Below, one piece after another: positions 1 to 7,609 of a DNA stretch of 64,000 nucleotides; position 1 is the first letter of the stretch, and each line of letters starts with the position of its first letter. Origin of the DNA: an uncultured Acidobacteriota bacterium (GTDB taxonomy: Bacteria > Acidobacteriota > Blastocatellia > Pyrinomonadales > Pyrinomonadaceae); the NCBI GenBank assembly GCA_937873515.1, contig CALMYB010000013.1, forward strand, positions 186,001 through 250,000, written 5' to 3'. The position numbers and the translations under genes were made by a program. The notes below the pieces were generated by a model. It saw only the letters and a list, made by a program, of their open reading frames with translations. It made no database searches and was not told the origin of the DNA.

Positions 1-2
1 AA

Positions 3-1910
3 AAGGAAGGCGTAAAGGCGACCTTTTTCATCGTCGGAGAGAACGGCGAAGAGAATCCGGAGATCCTTAAGCGAATTGTCGCCGAAGGGCATACGATCGG
101 CAATCACTCGTTCACTCACGCAAATCTGGCCGAGGTGCCGAATCGCGTCGCCTTGCTCGAATTGAATACGACGCAGCGTTTGATCGAGTCGCTCACCGGC
201 AGATCGACAAGGCTTTTCCGGGCTCCATATTTCGGCGACGCAGAACCGCGCACACCCGATGAAATGGAACCCACGGCCCGCGCGCAGGATCTCGGTTACA
301 TTTCCGTCGGCCTACACCTTGACCCCGATGACTGGAAACTCGTCAATGACGACGGCACGCCACACACGGCCGAAGAGATCACGAACCAGGTCTTTGCCGC
401 CGCCGCGATCAAGACACCCGAAGAACGCGGCTCCATCGTCCTGCTTCACGATGCAGGCGGCGACCGTTCGGCGACCGTTGCCGCACTTCCGGGAATCATC
501 GAAGGGCTGCGTGCCAAAGGATACAAGTTCACCACCGTCGCCGACCTTGCAGGGCTTTCGGAAGACCAGGTAATGCCGCCTGTCCAACAAGATCAATCGG
601 CGTATGCCAAAGCCGATTCGTATGTCTTCTATTCGATCGCCGTGGCAGCCTGGCTGATGAAATGGATATTCCTCATCGGCATCATTCTCGGCATCGGGCG
701 AATGGTCATAATCGGAGTTCTGGCGTTCGCCCAATATCTGCGTTCCCGCCGACGCGAACACGAGAGGTTCGGAGCGGGCTACGAGCCATTCGTCTCCGTG
801 ATAGTTCCTGCTTACAACGAGGAGAAGGTCGTTTGCCAAACGATATCGAGCCTTCTCGAATCGGACTATCCTTCGCTGGAGATCATCGTTGTTGACGACG
901 GCTCGACGGACGGGACATTCAAGGTTGCGACCGACGCATTTCCTGACGAACCGCGTCTGCGGATCATCACAAAAGAGAATGGCGGCAAGGCGGCCGCCCT
1001 GAATCTTGGCTGGAGGCAGGCAAAAGGCGAGATCATCATTGCTCTCGACGCCGATACGTTGTTTACGTCGACGACCGTGTCCGAACTCGCCCATAGATTC
1101 AAAGATGAAAGGATCGGTGCTGTTGCAGGCAATGCAAAGGTCGGCAACCGGCTTAACCTTGTGACAAAATGGCAGGCCCTCGAATACGTTACCTCGCAGA
1201 ATTTCGATCGGCGTGCCTTCGCCTCGCTCAACTGCATAACGGTGGTTCCCGGTTCGGTCGGAGCCTGGCGGCGGAGGGCTTTGGAAGAGACCGGCGGGTT
1301 TTCTTCCGATACGCTGGCAGAAGACCAGGATCTGACGATCCAGGTGCGCAAACTCGGACTCCTGATCGGATACGAAGAGAACGCGATCGGATTTACCGAA
1401 GCGCCGGCCACGCTTCGCGAGCTCGCCAAGCAGCGTTTTCGATGGTCGTTCGGAACGCTTCAATGTATGTGGAAGCATAAGAACGCTCTCTTGAATCCGC
1501 GTTTTGGAACGCTCGGCTTCATCGCAATGCCGAACGTCTGGATCTTTCAGATCCTGTTCCCTCTGATCTCGCCGCTGATGGACCTAATGTTCATTTGGTC
1601 GCTTATTGCCGCCGTAATGAACCATTTCGAGCACCAGGAGGAATACGCCCATAGCTCGTCAAATCTCAACAACATTCTCTTCTATTACGCCCTCTTTCTT
1701 GCCGTGGATTGGCTCGGCGCGCTCGCAGCATTCTTGATGGAGAAAAGGGAGCAAAAGAAGCTGCTTTGGTGGCTTGCGGTACAGAGGTTCGGCTATCGGC
1801 AAGTGATGTACTGGGTGATGGTGAAGTCCGTTTATATGGCGATCAAGGGCGTGGTCGTCGGTTGGGGCAAACTCGAACGCAAAGCAACTGTCGAGGCCGC
1901 ATCACCGTAA
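3..1910 (+). CDS. Polysaccharide deacetylase - GT2 glycosyltransferase fusion (5' end outside window)
   Basis: The reading frame is open from the first bases of the window, so the gene starts upstream; the GTG at 135 lies inside the deacetylase domain and is not a credible start. The N-terminal part is a NodB-type deacetylase: ATFFIVGENG and the metal-binding GHTIGNHSFTH motif, then RAPYFG and VLLHD. A membrane segment follows (around 660-740), then a GT2 domain with VSVIVPAYNEE, VVDDGSTDGT, LDADT and the processive-synthase motif QRFRW. Several hydrophobic segments close the protein. Known relatives polymerise beta-linked GlcNAc or similar sugars across the inner membrane and deacetylate them. 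A GH18-type domain may lie further upstream, as in some three-domain relatives, but that part is not visible. The polymer is not known from sequence. Confidence 0.9.
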   Translation, partial: KEGVKATFFIVGENGEENPEILKRIVAEGHTIGNHSFTHANLAEVPNRVALLELNTTQRLIESLTGRSTRLFRAPYFGDAEPRTPDEMEPTARAQDLGYISVGLHLDPDDWKLVNDDGTPHTAEEITNQVFAAAAIKTPEERGSIVLLHDAGGDRSATVAALPGIIEGLRAKGYKFTTVADLAGLSEDQVMPPVQQDQSAYAKADSYVFYSIAVAAWLMKWIFLIGIILGIGRMVIIGVLAFAQYLRSRRREHERFGAGYEPFVSVIVPAYNEEKVVCQTISSLLESDYPSLEIIVVDDGSTDGTFKVATDAFPDEPRLRIITKENGGKAAALNLGWRQAKGEIIIALDADTLFTSTTVSELAHRFKDERIGAVAGNAKVGNRLNLVTKWQALEYVTSQNFDRRAFASLNCITVVPGSVGAWRRRALEETGGFSSDTLAEDQDLTIQVRKLGLLIGYEENAIGFTEAPATLRELAKQRFRWSFGTLQCMWKHKNALLNPRFGTLGFIAMPNVWIFQILFPLISPLMDLMFIWSLIAAVMNHFEHQEEYAHSSSNLNNILFYYALFLAVDWLGALAAFLMEKREQKKLLWWLAVQRFGYRQVMYWVMVKSVYMAIKGVVVGWGKLERKATVEAASP

Positions 1911-2017
1911 ACCCCGAATGGAAAATAGGCAAAAGGAGCTCCTTCGGCGGCCGCCTGCACAAGAATCGCCCAGTTTTGACGACATTTTAGTGCTGCAAGT
2001 GCTAAAATTTTCCTTTT

Positions 2018-4888
2018 ATGTCCGAGGAACTTGATCTTAAGAAAACCGTCAACCTGCCCAAGACAGACTTCTCTCAGAAAGCCAATCTTGGGCAAATGGA
2101 ACCTGCCCGATTGAAGAAATGGCAGGATGCAGGCCTTTATAGAAAGGTTCTTGAAGCGCGAAAGGGCAGCGAGAAATTCATTCTCCATGACGGCCCGCCG
2201 TATGCGAACGCGGACATTCACATCGGAACAGCACTCAACAAGATCCTAAAAGACTTCGTCGTAAAGTCCCGTTCGATGATGGGTTTCGAGGCTCCGTATG
2301 TTCCCGGTTACGACTGCCACGGCCTGCCGATCGAGACGCTCGTCGAGAAAAAGCTTGCCGCCAAAGGGAAGAGCAAGAGCGAACTTCCCGTCGCAACATT
2401 CCGCCGCCTTTGCCGCGAACATGCTTCGACTGCAATGAACAACCAGACGCGGGATTTTGAACGGCTCGGCGTACTTGGCGAATGGCAGGATCCTTATCTG
2501 ACGATGTCGCCGGAATACGAATCGGCGACCGCTCGGCTTTTCGGCAAATTCCTCGAACGCGGCTGGGTGGCAAAAGGACTGCGTCCCGTCTATTGGTGCA
2601 TTCACGACCAGACTGCGCTCGCCGAGGCTGAGGTCGAGTATCACGACCACACATCGCCATCCGTTTATGTGAAGTTTCCGATGCTGACGGATCCGGCTGA
2701 GATAGATCCTGCCCTTGCGGGAAAGAATGTGTTCGTTGTCATCTGGACGACGACACCGTGGACACTGCCGGCAAACCTTGGAATCACCGTCCATCCCGAT
2801 TTTGATTATTCGGCCATCGAAGCAAATGGCGAAGTTTACATCGTTGCAAGCGAGCTTGTGAAGGGTTTTGCAGAAACCTGTGAAGCCGGCGCGATCACCG
2901 AACTTGCACGTTTCAAGGGCAAAAGGCTTGACCGCATGCAGGCCCGTCACGCGTGGCTCGACCGACCGTCGCTTTTGATGAACGGCGAACACGTAACGCT
3001 TGGCGAAGCGGACGCCGAGGTCGAGCTCGATGTACGATTCGAAAGCAAGACGGCCGCAAAAGCAGGAACCGGCTGCGTTCACACGGCACCCGGCCACGGC
3101 GGCGACGACTTTCATATCGCCAAAGAATACGGCCTCGACATCTATGCACCGGTCGATGCGGCTGGCAGGTTTACAAGCGATGTCGAAAGATTTGCCGGGA
3201 TGACCGTAACGGAGGCGAATCCAAAGATCGTCGAGTTTTTGCGTGAGAGCGGTGCGTTGCTCCATTCCGAAAGCTATTCGCACCGTTATCCGCATTGCTG
3301 GCGTTGTAAGAACGCCGTCATCTTCCGTGCGACGCCGCAATGGTTCATCTCGATGGATGAAGAAGCCGCAGGAACGAGCGAAACGCTGCGCGGCCGAGCT
3401 CTTGCCGAGGTCGAGGACGTGAAATGGCATCCGTCTTGGGGCGAAGGCCGCATGGCAAATATGTTCAAAGGCCGCCCCGACTGGTGTGTTTCGCGGCAAA
3501 GGTCGTGGGGCGTTCCGATTCCGGTCTTTTATTGCGGATCTTGTGACGAGGCGATCGCGGACAAGAACGTTGTCGATCACGTCGCAGATATTTTCGCGGT
3601 CGAGACGGCTGACGCGTGGTATGCCCGTGAAGCGATCGACCTTTTGCCGGCGGGCTTTGAATGTCCGAAGTGCGGCGGGAAAGATTTTAGAAAAGAGACG
3701 GACATTCTCGACGTCTGGTTCGATTCCGGATCGAGCTGTGTGGCCGTTCTCGAGACGCGCGATGAGCTGCGATTTCCTGCCGACGTCTATCTTGAAGGCG
3801 GCGATCAATACCGCGGCTGGTTCAATTCTTCCTTAAGCTGCGGCATCGCCGCACATAATTCGTCGCCGTACAAACAGATCGTCACTCACGGCTGGGTCGT
3901 CGATGGCGAAGGCCGCAAGCAATCAAAATCGCTCGGCAACGTGACGGCACCGAAGGAAATAATCGACCGCTCCGGCGCAGACGTTCTGCGGCTCTGGGCC
4001 GCCGCCGTCGATTATACGGAAGACGTTCGCTGCTCGGACGAGATCCTTTCGCGTGTTGTCGATGCGTATCGCAAGATGCGAAATACGCTTCGCTACGCAC
4101 TCGGAAATATTGCGGGGTTTGATCCGGAAAATGATTCCGTCGAACCAGCATCGATGTTGGAGCTTGATCGTTGGGCACTTGCTGAACTCGATCGCGTCAC
4201 CGCAAAGACGATCGCCGGGTATCAGGCGTTTGATTTTCAGGCCGCGTATAACGCTCTTTACCAATTCTGCACCGTTACGCTTTCGGCCCGATATTTTGAC
4301 ATCATCAAGGATCGTCTTTACATCCTTGCCCCAAGGTCGGTCGAGCGGCGTTCGGCTCAAACAGCTCTCTATAAGATTGCCGGTTCGCTGATCCGTTTGC
4401 TCGCACCGCTGATGGCCTTTACTGCAGATGAAGCCTGGGAAGCCTTGCCTTCGAGCAAATTATCATCTGTGCACCTGGCTGAGTTTCCGACAGTTAGCGA
4501 AAGCACGGAAAGTTCGCTTTTTGAAACTTGGGAACGCATTTTTACGATCCGCGATGAGGTGCTGAAAGCGCTCGAAACAGCTCGTACGGAGAAGAAGATC
4601 GGTTCATCGCTCGAAGCAAAGGTCATCCTGAGTGCAGACAAAGACACGGCGCGATTTCTGCTCGATCATTTCACCGAGCTGCGGTACATTTTTATCGTCT
4701 CGCAGGTCGAGGTGCACGAGGGCGATGGCATTACCGTGAAGATCGAGATTGCCGATGGACATAAGTGTGAGCGATGTTGGAACTATTCGACCAGAGTCGG
4801 CGAGTTTACCAGCTATCCGACCGTCTGCGAACGATGTGCTGCTGCCTTGGACGATATCGTCCCGCAATTGGGAGCACACGCCTCTTAA
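2018..4888 (+). CDS. ileS: Isoleucyl-tRNA synthetase
   Basis: Class I aminoacyl-tRNA synthetase of 956 residues, charging tRNA-Ile in the cytoplasm. The HIGH signature appears as HIGT near residue 68 after DGPPYANADI. The KMSKS loop is KQSKS near residue 634. The editing domain carries TTTPWTLPANL and a GTGCVHTAPGHG stretch, and a C-terminal zinc finger (CERCWNYS...CERC) is present, as in bacterial IleS of normal length. The 107-bp gap upstream holds a small inverted repeat (TTTTAG at 1985-1990 with CTAAAA at 2002-2007) followed by a T-rich run; I see no T-box leader. lspA lies downstream, the common ileS-lspA neighbourhood, but two small exported-protein genes are inserted here. Confidence 0.98.
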   Translation: MSEELDLKKTVNLPKTDFSQKANLGQMEPARLKKWQDAGLYRKVLEARKGSEKFILHDGPPYANADIHIGTALNKILKDFVVKSRSMMGFEAPYVPGYDCHGLPIETLVEKKLAAKGKSKSELPVATFRRLCREHASTAMNNQTRDFERLGVLGEWQDPYLTMSPEYESATARLFGKFLERGWVAKGLRPVYWCIHDQTALAEAEVEYHDHTSPSVYVKFPMLTDPAEIDPALAGKNVFVVIWTTTPWTLPANLGITVHPDFDYSAIEANGEVYIVASELVKGFAETCEAGAITELARFKGKRLDRMQARHAWLDRPSLLMNGEHVTLGEADAEVELDVRFESKTAAKAGTGCVHTAPGHGGDDFHIAKEYGLDIYAPVDAAGRFTSDVERFAGMTVTEANPKIVEFLRESGALLHSESYSHRYPHCWRCKNAVIFRATPQWFISMDEEAAGTSETLRGRALAEVEDVKWHPSWGEGRMANMFKGRPDWCVSRQRSWGVPIPVFYCGSCDEAIADKNVVDHVADIFAVETADAWYAREAIDLLPAGFECPKCGGKDFRKETDILDVWFDSGSSCVAVLETRDELRFPADVYLEGGDQYRGWFNSSLSCGIAAHNSSPYKQIVTHGWVVDGEGRKQSKSLGNVTAPKEIIDRSGADVLRLWAAAVDYTEDVRCSDEILSRVVDAYRKMRNTLRYALGNIAGFDPENDSVEPASMLELDRWALAELDRVTAKTIAGYQAFDFQAAYNALYQFCTVTLSARYFDIIKDRLYILAPRSVERRSAQTALYKIAGSLIRLLAPLMAFTADEAWEALPSSKLSSVHLAEFPTVSESTESSLFETWERIFTIRDEVLKALETARTEKKIGSSLEAKVILSADKDTARFLLDHFTELRYIFIVSQVEVHEGDGITVKIEIADGHKCERCWNYSTRVGEFTSYPTVCERCAAALDDIVPQLGAHAS

Positions 4889-4906
4889 TCTTAAAAGGAG
4901 AAAGGT

Positions 4907-5335
4907 ATGAAACTCGCGATCCTTGTTTTTGCAATGACACTTGCGGTGATGTCTGCCGCGGCTCAATCCGTACATACGCCGGAGAAAGGAACGCCGGAGC
5001 GCAAGGCCATTCTCGATACTCTGCGCGTGCCGATAGAACGCGAACTGAAACAGCAGATCGTGTTCGTTGCCGATACATTTAACGTATCAGGCACTTGGGC
5101 GTTCGTAAGCGGAAGTCTCCAGGGAGCGGACGGCAACGCTCCTGATTTCTCAAACACGCAATACCGCGAGGCAATGGAGGCCGGTGCGTTCGATAACAAC
5201 TATTTTGCGCTTCTTAAAAGAAGCTCAAACAAATGGAAAGTCGTTACGTACCAGATCGGGTGCACGGACGTTTGCTATCTGCCGTGGCCGGAACAATACC
5301 GAGCGCCAAAAGCGATCTTCCCGTATGTTGAATAG
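4907..5335 (+). CDS. Small exported protein of unknown function
   Basis: A 142-residue protein with a clear Sec signal peptide (MKLAILVFAMTLAVMSAAAQS, cut probably after AAA or AAQ). The start is preceded by a strong ribosome binding site, AAAGGAGAAAGGT. The mature part (TPERKAILDTLRVPIERELKQQIVFVADTFNVSGTWAFVSGSLQ) is compatible with a small periplasmic alpha/beta fold. A later CTDVC pair of cysteines could form a disulfide. It follows ileS by 18 bp and precedes another small exported protein, so the two are probably co-transcribed. No enzyme motif is visible and I do not assign a function. Confidence 0.8.
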   Translation: MKLAILVFAMTLAVMSAAAQSVHTPEKGTPERKAILDTLRVPIERELKQQIVFVADTFNVSGTWAFVSGSLQGADGNAPDFSNTQYREAMEAGAFDNNYFALLKRSSNKWKVVTYQIGCTDVCYLPWPEQYRAPKAIFPYVE

Positions 5336-5352
5336 ACGTTTGTAACGATCAG

Positions 5353-5790
5353 ATGAAATACACATTCTTTGTTATCGCTTTTGTTGTTTTCGCATCTTCA
5401 GCTTTTTCTCAGGAGTCGGAGAAGGCCGCCGTTCGCGTTCCGCTTGAGAACTATCTGAAGGCACACGCAACGGGTGATCCCGCGTACGCTCGAAAGGCGT
5501 TCAATTCCGTCGGAAATATGATCTGGGTCAAAGACGGGAAATACTCGATCGAGAGCTTCGATCATTTCATCACGAGAGCGTTCACCGGCAAGCCGGCGGC
5601 GGACGAGGCACAGCGTAAGGATCATCGGAAGATCGAATCGATCGACATCGCCGGAAATGCGGCGATAGCCAAGATCGTGCTTGATTACCCAACCGTGAAG
5701 TTCACCGATTATATGACGCTCCTTAAGATCGACGGCGAATGGAAGATCGTGAACAAATCCTATTTCGCCGAGCTCAAACCTACGAAATGA
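5353..5790 (+). CDS. Exported NTF2-like (SnoaL/lumazine-binding-like) protein
   Basis: A 145-residue protein with signal peptide MKYTFFVIAFVVFASSAFSQ. The mature part has the outline of an NTF2-like cone fold: an N-terminal helix with PLENYLKAHATGDPAYARKAF, a central SIESFDHFITRAF segment, and the terminal strands NAAIAKIVLDYP, FTDYMTLLKIDGEWKIVNKSYF. That pattern matches the putative lumazine-binding / DUF4440-type families, whose members are often ligand-binding or of unknown role. Its stop codon overlaps the lspA start (ATGA at 5787-5790), which indicates translational coupling. The family call is by pattern only. Confidence 0.8.
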   Translation: MKYTFFVIAFVVFASSAFSQESEKAAVRVPLENYLKAHATGDPAYARKAFNSVGNMIWVKDGKYSIESFDHFITRAFTGKPAADEAQRKDHRKIESIDIAGNAAIAKIVLDYPTVKFTDYMTLLKIDGEWKIVNKSYFAELKPTK

Positions 5791-6320
5791 ACGCACGCAG
5801 CATTCTATGGAAGGTCGCATATCTAGGCGTCACAGGCGGCGTCTTTATGATCGACCAGACGACCAAGGCTTGGGCGGCAAGGGTTTTGCGGTTCGGCGGT
5901 GATAGGCCGATCATCAGCGGTTTCTTGAACTTTGCGTACACACATAACACCGGTGTCGCCTTCTCAATGCTCGACGATCACGGCAGCACCGGCCGCTGGG
6001 GCCTTTCTGCGGTTGCGATGGTCGCGGCCGTCCTTGTGCTCTATTTCTTCTGGCGTACGCCCAGGACGGACGACCGCATACTCGGTGCTCTGGCATTGCT
6101 TCTTGCGGGGATCGTCGGCAACGTTACCGACCGTCTAAGGCTCGGGTTCGTCATTGATTTTATCGATGTGCAGTTCGGGAATTGGCACTATCCGACCTTC
6201 AACGTCGCCGATATGGCGATCGTCATCGGCGCCATACTCTTGATGCTGGATATGATCCTCTCGAAAAAAGATCAAAATTCAAAGGTCAAGAATCAAAATG
6301 GCGAGGTTTCCACACAGTGA
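5787..6320 (+). CDS. lspA: Lipoprotein signal peptidase (signal peptidase II)
   Basis: Inner-membrane aspartic protease that removes the signal peptide of prolipoproteins after Lgt has lipidated them. The start is the ATG in the ATGA overlap at 5787, giving 177 residues; a longer in-frame reading from 5739 runs into the previous gene and is less likely. Family motifs are present: FMIDQTTKAWA in the first segment, FAYTHNTGVAFSML, the first catalytic Asp in GIVGNVTDRLRLGFVIDFID, and the second in FNVADMAIVIGA. Four membrane segments are visible. The C-terminal tail KKDQNSKVKNQNGEVSTQ is polar, unusual, and encoded by the left arm of an inverted repeat that flanks the next gene, suggesting that the original 3' end was replaced. 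Confidence 0.96.
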   Translation: MNARSILWKVAYLGVTGGVFMIDQTTKAWAARVLRFGGDRPIISGFLNFAYTHNTGVAFSMLDDHGSTGRWGLSAVAMVAAVLVLYFFWRTPRTDDRILGALALLLAGIVGNVTDRLRLGFVIDFIDVQFGNWHYPTFNVADMAIVIGAILLMLDMILSKKDQNSKVKNQNGEVSTQ

Positions 6321-6720
6321 CTGCTCCCCCAAAAAGTTTCGAAGATGTGGATATTTGGCAGAAAGCGCACGACTTCGTACTCGGTGTTTATCGACTGACG
6401 GATGAGTTCCCAAAACACGAGCTGTTCTGTCTTACATCGCAGCTTCGACGTGCCACCATCTCAATTCCTGCAAATTTCGCTGAAGGTTTTCGAAAAGAGA
6501 GCAAGCGCGATAAGGTGCGATTTTACGGCATCGCAATCGGTTCGTTAGAAGAGTGTCGATATTACTTGCGACTAGCCAATGACCTCGGATACGGGGATAC
6601 TAGATTCTTGAAAGAGAGTCTTGAAGAGGTCAGCCGAATGCTAACACGCTATTCAATGGCAATTCGCTCAAGCTTTTAGACAGGCGGTTTTGATTTTTTG
6701 TTTGTTGAATTTTTATTTTT
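6264..6720. repeat. Imperfect inverted-repeat arms flanking the four-helix-bundle gene
   Basis: The left arm is 6264-6303 (AAAAAAGATCAAAATTCAA followed by ...AATCAAAATGGCG). The right arm is 6685-6720; its reverse complement reads AAAAATAAAAATTCAA, then ...AAAAAATCAAAACCG. By eye the two align over about 36 bases with small gaps and share AAATTCAA and AATCAAAA blocks. The left arm overlaps the 3' end of lspA and the right arm fills the spacer before lgt, so the pair brackets precisely the intervening gene. Low sequence complexity could produce part of the similarity by chance. Confidence 0.5.
6317..6679 (+). CDS. Four-helix-bundle protein (23S rRNA intervening-sequence / Avd-like family)
   Basis: A 120-residue protein starting at a GTG that overlaps the lspA stop (GTGA, 6317-6320). 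Longer in-frame starts lie within lspA and encode nonsense for the family. Family hallmarks are clear: FEDVDIWQKAHDFVLGVYRLTDEFPKHELFCLTSQLRRATISIPANFAEGF, then GSLEECRYYLRLANDLGY. Relatives are four-helix pentamers found in rRNA intervening sequences and, as Avd, with diversity-generating retroelements; no reverse transcriptase or variable repeat is seen here. The gene is AT-richer than its neighbours and interrupts the lipoprotein genes lspA and lgt. Its cellular role is unknown, and the context suggests a mobile or selfish cassette. Confidence 0.9.
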   Translation: MTAPPKSFEDVDIWQKAHDFVLGVYRLTDEFPKHELFCLTSQLRRATISIPANFAEGFRKESKRDKVRFYGIAIGSLEECRYYLRLANDLGYGDTRFLKESLEEVSRMLTRYSMAIRSSF

Positions 6721-6726
6721 CCTCAA

Positions 6727-7527
6727 ATGTATCCTGAACTATTCCACATCGGCAATTTCCCGATAACGACGTATGGCATTTGGCTGACGGTCGGGATGCT
6801 GCTCGCCCTTTTCGCAGCATCGAGACTCGCGGCAAGAGACGGCATTTCAAAGGATCGAATTTACGACCTTGGGCTTTGGACACTGGTCGGCGGCCTTGTC
6901 GGGTCGAAGGTTCTGATGATCCTTGTCGAACCGGACGTACAGATCTTCACGCTCGACTTTTTGCGTTCCGGCGGCGTCTTTTACGGCGGCCTGATCGGCG
7001 GCTTCTTGACCGTCGTCGGGCTGATGCTCTATTACAAACTGCCGTTCTGGAAGGTTACGGACGCTTTTGCACCTGCGGTCGCTCTTGGCCAGGCTTTTGG
7101 GCGGCAAGGCTGTTTTTCAGCAGGCTGCTGTTGGGGAAAGGAGACGAGTTCCTTCCTCGGCGTCCATTTTACCGAGCTTGGCCATGAATACACCGGCGTC
7201 CCCATCTACGGCCCCGGACACACGGACCTTTTTCTCTATCCGACGCAATTGATCGAATCATTCACGATGTTCGCGGTCTTTGCTTTCCTCTTTTGGCTGC
7301 ACAAGCGCAAGAAATTTGATGGGCAGGTGCTCGTCGCCTACGGAATCATTTACTCGATCTTTCGCTTTCTTATCGAATTCATTCGGGACGATCCGCGAGG
7401 AGACCTTTTCGGCTTGACGACGCTCACGGGCCTCTCGACATCACAACTCGTAAGCCTCGTGGTCGCCGCCGCATCGATAATTTTTATGATCGTTCGTCTG
7501 CGTTCGCAAAAGCAGGCGACAGAGTGA
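6727..7527 (+). CDS. lgt: Prolipoprotein diacylglyceryl transferase
   Basis: Inner-membrane enzyme that moves a diacylglyceryl group from phosphatidylglycerol to the lipobox cysteine of prolipoproteins, the step before LspA. The 266 residues contain the family start (PITTYGIWLTVGMLLA), the YGGLIGGF segment (normally H/Y-GG-L), ALGQAFGRQGCFSAGCCWG corresponding to the Lgt signature around GR-GNF-NGE (here divergent, GRQGCFSAGCCWG as in a Lgt branch with cysteines), YPTQLIES, and FLIEFIRDDPRG. About seven membrane segments are visible. The start ATG is the first in frame after the AT-rich right repeat arm. It probably formed one unit with lspA before the four-helix gene arrived. Confidence 0.95.
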   Translation: MYPELFHIGNFPITTYGIWLTVGMLLALFAASRLAARDGISKDRIYDLGLWTLVGGLVGSKVLMILVEPDVQIFTLDFLRSGGVFYGGLIGGFLTVVGLMLYYKLPFWKVTDAFAPAVALGQAFGRQGCFSAGCCWGKETSSFLGVHFTELGHEYTGVPIYGPGHTDLFLYPTQLIESFTMFAVFAFLFWLHKRKKFDGQVLVAYGIIYSIFRFLIEFIRDDPRGDLFGLTTLTGLSTSQLVSLVVAAASIIFMIVRLRSQKQATE

Positions 7528-7550
7528 GGACCACCTAAATTTCTTTGCAG

Positions 7551-7586
7551 ATAATTAATAATTTGTAATTCATAATTAGTAATTAG
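7551..7586. repeat. AT-rich imperfect palindrome between lgt and rluD
   Basis: This 36-bp stretch is made only of TAATT/AATTA-like words (TAATTAATAATTTG, TAATTCATAATTAGTAATTA). Compared with its own reverse complement, roughly three quarters of positions match. It is markedly poorer in G+C than the genes on either side. It may be a promoter region or a relic of the same kind of AT-rich flank seen around the four-helix gene; nothing else is visible in the 82-bp gap. Confidence 0.4.
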
Positions 7587-7609
7587 TCTGGCAATAACGT
7601 GGAAAAGAA

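Noticed and set aside
1911..2017. T-box riboswitch in front of ileS
   Set aside because: The 107-bp gap is too short and lacks the T-box consensus and specifier loop; only a small inverted repeat is present.
2246..3808. Open frame of about 520 codons on the minus strand across ileS
   Set aside because: It is an antisense shadow produced by the codon bias of ileS; it shows no domain, signal or ribosome binding site.
6182..6316. Longer start for the four-helix-bundle gene
   Set aside because: The extra residues are read from within lspA in another frame and do not match the family; the GTG at 6317 gives the family start.
6317..6679. Diversity-generating retroelement (because of the Avd-like protein)
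   Set aside because: No reverse transcriptase, template repeat or variable repeat is visible in the window.
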